Origin: Tetragenococcus halophilus subsp. flandriensis
GTDB lineage: Bacteria; Bacillota; Bacilli; Lactobacillales; Enterococcaceae
Assembly: GCF_030161475.1 (NCBI RefSeq)
Contig: NZ_BSUG01000007.1
Location: forward strand, 82,199 to 146,198
Direction of reading: 5' to 3'
DNA length: 64,000 nt
The notes under the pieces are model-generated. The model saw nothing but the letters and a program-made list of their open reading frames with translations. It was not told the origin of the DNA and did not search any database. This document shows positions 58,862 to 64,000 of this stretch, piece after piece. A program made the position numbers and the translations under genes. How positions within the stretch are numbered: position 1 is the first letter of the stretch; every line of letters begins with the position of its first letter.

Positions 58862-58932
58862 TTTTCTCGCTCCTACTATTAAGTACGCAAAAAGTCTGGT
58901 TTTCATTTTAAAATAATTAAATTTTTAGTTTA

Positions 58933-58981
58933 AAGAAAAAATCGAATGGTCAAACATCTTCGCAACGTTTGCCCATTCGTT
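58933..58981 (-). terminator. Terminator after pgsA
   Basis: cgaatgggcaaac / gtttgaccattcg stem with an 11-base loop and a T-run on the minus strand. Confidence 0.85.
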
Positions 58982-59000
58982 TATTCTTTTTATTCATAAC

Positions 59001-59582
59001 TTACATCGAACCTTTAAATACGCCGGCATTTTTAACAAAGTAATCCACTCCTGAATATAGAGTGAAGAACAGACAAACATATAACAGGACTTCTCCTAAT
59101 GGTAAAGAGATGAGATTAAACGGTATATTATTAATATATAAAAAGATAATAGCAAACATTTGCGTAGCTGTTTTAATCTTTCCTGGCCATGCTGCGGCCA
59201 TCACACTGCCATTTTGTTCAACAATCAGCAAGCGTAAACCGGTGATCGCCAATTCACGACATACAATGATAACGACAACCCAGCCGGGAGCCTTGCCTAG
59301 TTCAACTAATAAAACAAATGCTGTCATAACCAACATTTTATCGGCTAATGGATCGGCAAATTTTCCAAAATTTGTCACTAGCCCTTGTTTACGCGCAATC
59401 TCTCCATCAAGCCAATCAGTAAAACTTGCTACAGCAAAGATCACCGCTCCCACTAAATTGGTTACAGCTAGTTGAGTATTACCTACAGATAATACGCCCC
59501 AATCTAGCGGCGCAAGAACCACCACCATAAAAATGGGGATCATTAACATTCTAATAACAGTAAGTTTATTTGGTAAATTCAC
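59001..59582 (-). CDS. pgsA: CDP-diacylglycerol-glycerol-3-phosphate 3-phosphatidyltransferase
   Basis: Makes phosphatidylglycerol phosphate in the membrane. 193 residues, about five helices. The CDP-alcohol phosphotransferase motif is complete: DWLDGEIARKQGLVTNFGKF followed by ADPLADKM. Preceded by rodZ in the common ymfF-ymfH-rodZ-pgsA-cinA-recA order. Confidence 0.96.
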   Translation of the reverse strand: MNLPNKLTVIRMLMIPIFMVVVLAPLDWGVLSVGNTQLAVTNLVGAVIFAVASFTDWLDGEIARKQGLVTNFGKFADPLADKMLVMTAFVLLVELGKAPGWVVVIIVCRELAITGLRLLIVEQNGSVMAAAWPGKIKTATQMFAIIFLYINNIPFNLISLPLGEVLLYVCLFFTLYSGVDYFVKNAGVFKGSM

Positions 59583-59637
59583 TTTATATCCCTCGTATCT
59601 CTGATAAGATCAGTGATACATTCCTTTCCTTTATTAT

Positions 59638-60519
59638 TTAATCTTGATAGCTTACCTCAAAATTCAAATTTTTCTGCAACGCTTCGTAGTCAGGATCATC
59701 AAAATCAACCTCTTCATCGTTTGCTGTAAGATCGATATTCGCACTCGCACCTAAGGTTACCACGAAGTTCTCCGTTCCTTCTGGTATTGTCGTACTTTCA
59801 TTTTGTCCTGGCTCCAGTGTTTCTTGTAAAGAATAATCGCCATTAACAGAAACCCCAACCCAAGCACGATCATTTTTAGCCGTAAACTCTAGTTCTAAAG
59901 GTTCTTTTGCGTCAGTCACTTGAATTGTCGCTTGTGATTGCGTTGAATCTTCCATTGAGATTTCCATTTCATCTTCTTCAGAAGAGCTAGTTTCCGTCTG
60001 ACTTGACTCCGTACTTTCTTGGTTTGTAGACGAATCTTGTTCGGTTGAAACAGAGCCATCTACTTCCATGGAAGAAGCCGTTTGTCCGATCACAGGATCA
60101 GAATTACGGTCTTGCCAAGCCACATAAGCGATTACACCTACAATCATAAATGCAATAATGCCTAATAAGGCCACCGGTAAGTAATCTCGCGTTTTTTTAT
60201 CACGAGCTTTCCCCTCATGCAACGCTTTTCTAGAACCTTGTACAGTTTCAGGTTCCGCCCGTTTTCCCTCTGGCTCGAAACTAGCTTTTTCGTCATAAAT
60301 GTCGACTAAAAAATCACCATCTTCGTCGACAACTTGTGCATACTGCCGAATAAATGAACGTACATAATAAGTACCCGGTAATGCTTCAAAATCGCCTTTT
60401 TCGATCGCTTCAAGGTAGCGTTTCTGAACTTTTGTTTTTTGTTGCAGCTCATCGATACTGATATTTTTATCCAAACGGGCTTGCCGCAATCTTTCACCAA
60501 TTATGATTTCATTGCCCAC
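59638..60519 (-). CDS. rodZ: Cell-shape protein RodZ
   Basis: Membrane protein that ties cell-wall synthesis to the cytoskeleton or elongasome. 293 residues. Cytoplasmic Cro-like HTH (about 5-75, GERLRQARLDKNISIDELQQ), one transmembrane helix near 115-135 (YLPVALLGIIAFMIVGVIAY), then an external Ser/Thr/Glu-rich spacer (about 150-195) and a C-terminal beta domain (DUF4115 type). The start is GTG at 60519; the SD ggag is 11 bases away, slightly long. Confidence 0.93.
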   Translation of the reverse strand: MGNEIIIGERLRQARLDKNISIDELQQKTKVQKRYLEAIEKGDFEALPGTYYVRSFIRQYAQVVDEDGDFLVDIYDEKASFEPEGKRAEPETVQGSRKALHEGKARDKKTRDYLPVALLGIIAFMIVGVIAYVAWQDRNSDPVIGQTASSMEVDGSVSTEQDSSTNQESTESSQTETSSSEEDEMEISMEDSTQSQATIQVTDAKEPLELEFTAKNDRAWVGVSVNGDYSLQETLEPGQNESTTIPEGTENFVVTLGASANIDLTANDEEVDFDDPDYEALQKNLNFEVSYQD

Positions 60520-60615
60520 GCTTACATCTACTCCAGTCTTTTTTTATCATTCTACTTTTAGAATACCATAAAAAAGCCCGGCAAAGATAATAATTGCTCT
60601 ACCTTCAAATAAATT

Positions 60616-61914
60616 TTAAACTTCTTTTTCTGGTTTTAAACAAAATCTCGCCATAGCTTCTTTTTGTAGTAAACAATTCCCTGCATCAAGACAATCCTGC
60701 AATTGGATCGAACGAATGATCTCTGGTAAATCAAATAAAGTCAATGTCCCAAAAAGATCTTGTGTAAATTGATTTGCAATAAACTCTAAAGAATTAAGTG
60801 ATTGGAAGTACTTTCCTAACATTTTCTTTTTAAGACGCTCTAAATTTTCCTCATTAACTTCTTCTTCGTTAGCAAAATTTAAAAGAATAGCTTCAATTTC
60901 TTGCAAAAATTCTTCAGGACGCCCTGTATCACTGGAAAAATCCGCCATATGAAAACTACGTTCTAGAGAAAAGTCAAAACCAAAGCTATCATCAATAATG
61001 CCTTCTTGATACAAACGTAAATAGTTTTTACTTGTATTTCCTAAAAGTAATTGTAACAACAAATTCATTGCTGTTTTAAAGCGTAATTGCGCTTTATCCC
61101 CTTTGGGTAGATTTTCTTGAAACCCTCTTACGCCAAGAGTGGCTTTAGGCCGGCTAACTGGCATTGCCTTAGAAGCATAGCCATTAATATCAGATGGTGT
61201 CTCCCGGGGGAAATATCGATGAATTTCACGAATATCAGCAAAATTTTTCCCAGCTTGATTATTCTTAATCCAAGACATTGTTTCTTGAGGATCAATATTA
61301 CCTACAACAAAAAGGATCATATTACTTGGATGGTAAAAAGTTTGATAACATTCGTAAAGGTCAGCAGCAGTAATCTTGTCTATACTATCAACTGTACCTG
61401 CAATGTCAATATGCAGTGGATGCTTAGGATAAAGGTTTTGTAAAAGGCCAAAAAATAATTGCCAATCTGGATTATCTTGATACATTTGGATTTCTTGTGC
61501 GATGATCCCTTTTTCTTTTTCAACAGTCTCTGGTGTAAAATAAGGTGCTTGAACAAAGTCAAGTAGAGTCAATAAGTTATCTTTAATATGATCGGTAGCA
61601 GAAAATAAGTAACTTGTCTTAGTGAAACTAGTAAATGCATTAGCAGAGGCGCCTAAGCGTCCAAATTCTTGAAAAACGTCGCCTTCTTTTTTTTCAAACA
61701 TTTTATGCTCTAAAAAATGAGCAATACCATCAGGTACTTTCTTGCGCTTTTCCCCTTGGTAAGCAAATTCGTTATCAATAGAACCATAATTTGTACTAAA
61801 TAGCCCGTAAGTTTTGTGAAATTCTCTTTTAGGTAAAATAAATACAGTCAGTCCATTATCAAGAACTTCTGTATATAATTCTTCATTAAGAGTAGAATAA
61901 ACTTTTTTATTCAT
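60616..61914 (-). CDS. ymfH: M16 family metallopeptidase homologue YmfH
   Basis: 432 residues, processing-protease-like. The inverted zinc motif HFLEHKMFEK (HxxEH) is present near residue 67 with a downstream Glu, so this is the potentially active half. YmfF/YmfH-type pairs have been linked to EF-P aminopentanol modification in B. subtilis. The start overlaps the end of ymfF by 8 bases, indicating a heterodimer made from one transcript. Confidence 0.9.
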   Translation of the reverse strand: MNKKVYSTLNEELYTEVLDNGLTVFILPKREFHKTYGLFSTNYGSIDNEFAYQGEKRKKVPDGIAHFLEHKMFEKKEGDVFQEFGRLGASANAFTSFTKTSYLFSATDHIKDNLLTLLDFVQAPYFTPETVEKEKGIIAQEIQMYQDNPDWQLFFGLLQNLYPKHPLHIDIAGTVDSIDKITAADLYECYQTFYHPSNMILFVVGNIDPQETMSWIKNNQAGKNFADIREIHRYFPRETPSDINGYASKAMPVSRPKATLGVRGFQENLPKGDKAQLRFKTAMNLLLQLLLGNTSKNYLRLYQEGIIDDSFGFDFSLERSFHMADFSSDTGRPEEFLQEIEAILLNFANEEEVNEENLERLKKKMLGKYFQSLNSLEFIANQFTQDLFGTLTLFDLPEIIRSIQLQDCLDAGNCLLQKEAMARFCLKPEKEV

Positions 61915-63175
61915 GAGCTACCTCCTTATCTATTGTAAAAATAGCTTGCAATTGCAGATCTGCTGCAACTTTTTTCACATCTTCTTTGCTTACCGCCATA
62001 ATCTTCTGTTCAAATTCTTTTTCGTCTTCTACTAATTCAGAAAACCACTGTTTTAAATAAGCAATTTCTATTAAACCACGAGAACTGTCTAAAGAAAGTA
62101 AAAATTGATTTTTGAGCATAACTTTTGTCTGTTGCAGCTCACTTTCAGTAAAATCACCTGATTTCAGACTTTCTAATTGTTCCTCGATTAATGAAAGTAC
62201 ACGGCTACGGTCTTTACTGTCAATTCCTGTTTGTACCGTAACGATTCCACGAAATGAATCAAACATACTAGAAGCATAATAGGCTAAACTAGCTTTTTCT
62301 CTTACATTGATAAATAATTTCGAATGCGGAAACCCGCCAAACAAACCATTAAACACTAATAAAGAGAAACGTCTCTGATCATTATAATAAATAGATGTCT
62401 GATAAGCTAAATTTAATTTGGCTTGAACTACAGGTTCGTATAGTACTTCTGATTGTACTTCTGCTTTTAGCTCTTGTTTATAAAATATTTCTGTTTGAAG
62501 GGGCGATCTAGGTCTAAAAGCTAGTGATTGGATTGCTTCTTTTGCCTTTTCTTCTTCAATATCTCCTACAACAAAAATATCAATTTGATCTTGCGTCATC
62601 ATTTCATGATAAGTTTGCACTAAATCATAAGCACTTAATGAACTTAGATCTTCTTTTGTGCCAAAGCTGGGTGTTTTTTGATCGATATCTTCAGCAAAGT
62701 ACAGTTCCTGTAAACGTAAAGCAGCTAGCGCTTGTTTATCTTCTTTTATGCTCTCTAAATAATCCATCATATTTTCTTTTTCACGCTGAAAAGTCTCTTC
62801 TTCAAAGGCACCTTCTTTAATATTTGGATGAAACAAAGTTTCTTGAATAAATCTTATACCTTTTTCAAAAATATCCTGTTCATTAATGTATTTACCATTC
62901 ACCAAATTCATCATTAAATTCACTTGGTGGATATTTCCTTTTTTGCTGACATTTAACCCAAAACTTGCGCCATACAAATCAGCAAGTTTTTCACTTAATT
63001 TTGTCTGAGTAGGATAGTTAAAACTATTGGTTTCCAACAAGTTTGTTAGTAATGCCCGCTTACTAGCGACCGCTTTTTGATGCTTAGTAGAAAAACGTAC
63101 AAATAAACGAACAGTTTTAAACTTTTCTGTTGGAATGACTGTTAATTTTACACCTGGCTGTAACGAAATGGCCAT
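61907..63175 (-). CDS. ymfF: M16 family metallopeptidase homologue YmfF (non-catalytic partner)
   Basis: 422 residues with the M16 fold but no HxxEH motif at the corresponding place (FSTKHQKAVASKRALLTNLL), so it is probably the inactive partner of YmfH. The C-terminal half contains FNGLFGGFPHSKLFINVREK and ASLAYYASSMFDSFRG, the substrate-binding features of the family. First gene of the run ymfF-ymfH-rodZ-pgsA. Confidence 0.9.
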   Translation of the reverse strand: MAISLQPGVKLTVIPTEKFKTVRLFVRFSTKHQKAVASKRALLTNLLETNSFNYPTQTKLSEKLADLYGASFGLNVSKKGNIHQVNLMMNLVNGKYINEQDIFEKGIRFIQETLFHPNIKEGAFEEETFQREKENMMDYLESIKEDKQALAALRLQELYFAEDIDQKTPSFGTKEDLSSLSAYDLVQTYHEMMTQDQIDIFVVGDIEEEKAKEAIQSLAFRPRSPLQTEIFYKQELKAEVQSEVLYEPVVQAKLNLAYQTSIYYNDQRRFSLLVFNGLFGGFPHSKLFINVREKASLAYYASSMFDSFRGIVTVQTGIDSKDRSRVLSLIEEQLESLKSGDFTESELQQTKVMLKNQFLLSLDSSRGLIEIAYLKQWFSELVEDEKEFEQKIMAVSKEDVKKVAADLQLQAIFTIDKEVAHE

Positions 63176-63296
63176 TTTTAATACTCCTTAATCTAAATTA
63201 TAGATAATCTATGTTTTATTTAAAAGTAATTATAACATACACAAGTTTGAGAAAAGAAAAATTCAATTTAATGTTAACTTTTTAAAAACAATTTAT

Positions 63297-63325
63297 TTCA
63301 AAAAAATATTTCGTTTCGTTATACT
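63297..63325 (+). promoter_or_regulatory. mscL promoter
   Basis: TTCAAA (63297-63302), 17 bases, TATACT (63320-63325), within the 177-base divergent gap to ymfF. Confidence 0.5.
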
Positions 63326-63352
63326 AAAATAAGCAAAATTGGAGGTGTAATT

Positions 63353-63826
63353 GTGAAAAGAATTTTTTCAGAATTTAAAGAGTTTATTCTAGCTGGTGAT
63401 GTATTAGATCTAGCTGTAGGTGTCGTTATTGGTAGTGCTTTTACTGCTATTGTCACTCAAGTTGTTGAAGGCTTGATCACGCCACTGATTGGCTGGTTTG
63501 TAGCTGCCATTACAGGCACAAGAGATCTTGAAAGTTCCCTATCCATACTTGATTGGTCTCCAGTAGCTGGTGTAACTTTTCAATTTGGTGAGATCGTTAG
63601 CGCAGTAATCATTTTTATTCTTACCGGTTTTATTTTATTTATAATTGTCAAAACTGCTAATAAAGCTAAACTTACACAACAAGAAGAAGAAGCTCCAGCT
63701 GCAGAAGATTACTTAGCTGAAATTCGTGATCTGCTGCGTCAAGAGCAAGGTCTGCCTATTGAAACAGACGAAGACAATAGCCAAACAGATACTGAAAACT
63801 CAGATTCTGAAACAACAAAAGAGTAA
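63353..63826 (+). CDS. mscL: Large-conductance mechanosensitive channel
   Basis: Opens under membrane tension on hypo-osmotic shock. 157 residues, longer than the usual 120-140. N-terminal helix and TM1 FILAGDVLDLAVGVVIGSAF, periplasmic loop, TM2 VSAVIIFILTGFILFIIVKT and the C-terminal bundle helix EDYLAEIRDLLRQE. The extra ~25 residues are an acidic Glu/Asp/Thr/Ser tail. The start is GTG with SD ggaggtg. Plausibly important in a salt-tolerant organism. Confidence 0.95.
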   Translation: MKRIFSEFKEFILAGDVLDLAVGVVIGSAFTAIVTQVVEGLITPLIGWFVAAITGTRDLESSLSILDWSPVAGVTFQFGEIVSAVIIFILTGFILFIIVKTANKAKLTQQEEEAPAAEDYLAEIRDLLRQEQGLPIETDEDNSQTDTENSDSETTKE

Positions 63827-63870
63827 AAAAATAGGAAAAAGTAGTTATTAACTACTTTTTCCTATAAAAA
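63825..63870. terminator. Terminator after mscL
   Basis: ataggaaaaagtagtta / taactactttttcctat, near-perfect 17-bp arms, with flanking A-run. Confidence 0.88.
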
Positions 63871-63875
63871 ATTTA

Positions 63876-64000
63876 GGCTCTATAATTTCTAGTGTTGGTA
63901 GACAAGAATGATTTTCTTGTAGCCCATACGAGTTTTTTTATGTTTTCTGAGCAAAATAGAAAACAGACACCTTGAAAACTCGTAGAATAAAGGTACCAAA
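63876..64000. mobile_element. Possible end of an ISL3-like insertion sequence or structured repeat (cut by window edge)
   Basis: The segment begins GGCTCTATAATTTCTAGTGT and continues TGGTAG, resembling the GGCTCT...GTTGGT ends of ISL3-family elements as I remember them. It holds three inverted repeats: acaagaa/ttcttgt (63902-63920), tacgagtttt/aaaactcgta (63927-63936, 63975-63984) and, nested inside, tgttttct/agaaaaca. No transposase reading frame is visible before the edge. Confidence 0.4.

Noticed and set aside
59062..59475. 137-codon plus-strand frame opposite pgsA
   Set aside because: Antisense shadow of a strongly conserved gene.

Overview
This is a low-GC Gram-positive (Firmicutes, Lactobacillales) chromosome segment. 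Gene order (ctsR-clpC without mcsAB, the priA-fmt-rsmB-stp-prkC block, RpoB/RpoC sequence, a GH65/pgmB trehalose locus, cinA-recA) points to the Enterococcaceae, and Tetragenococcus or a close relative is my best guess. That is a judgement from recalled families, not from a search. Almost all genes are housekeeping genes on the minus strand. I see no rRNA, tRNA, CRISPR array, prophage or complete insertion sequence.

Layout. 1-820: 5' part of a MetE-like gene running off the left edge. 987-8387: rpoC and rpoB, with birA divergent. 9751-17062: the main accessory block, a flavin-based extracellular electron transfer (EET) locus. It has two divergent arms, pplA-fmnB-dmkA (minus) and ndh2-eetB-dmkB (plus), but no eetA. 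The arms contain a palindromic/tandem repeat patch, and the plus arm ends in a parS-like palindrome. 17179-22146: gor, a GNAT protein, the U32 pair for tRNA 5-hydroxyuridine and a HAD phosphatase. 22304-25320: clpC and ctsR behind a CtsR box. 25421-34331: Ser/Thr kinase and phosphatase, rsmB, fmt, priA, rpoZ, gmk. 34497-37357: ydbC, an unusual patatin protein and an unrecognised gene.

37442-41000: thiamine salvage operon thiT-thiW-thiM-thiE-thiD behind a TPP riboswitch whose strands suggest translational control. 41123-41368: a phosphoglycerate-mutase remnant. 41390-48007: prs, glmU, ndk, purR, a Zur-controlled zinc ABC transporter and ispE. 48234-54594: trehalose PTS (EIIBCA) divergent from a GH65 phosphorylase, beta-phosphoglucomutase and a TreR-like repressor. 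54648-63175: rny, recA (LexA box), cinA, pgsA, rodZ, ymfH, ymfF. 63353-63826: mscL. The right edge holds a structured sequence that may be one end of an ISL3-type element.

How the genes work together. In the EET block DmkA and DmkB should make a demethylmenaquinone-type quinone, Ndh2 reduces it with NADH, FmnB attaches FMN to the lipoprotein PplA, and PplA passes electrons outward. In the trehalose block the PTS makes trehalose 6-phosphate, GH65 phosphorolyses it, and PgmB converts beta-glucose 1-phosphate to glucose 6-phosphate. In the thiamine block two ECF S-components import precursors, and ThiM, ThiD and ThiE assemble thiamine phosphate.

Start codons were chosen from Shine-Dalgarno (SD) placement. 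Several genes use TTG or GTG (rpoB, rpoC, recA, glmU, rodZ, mscL).
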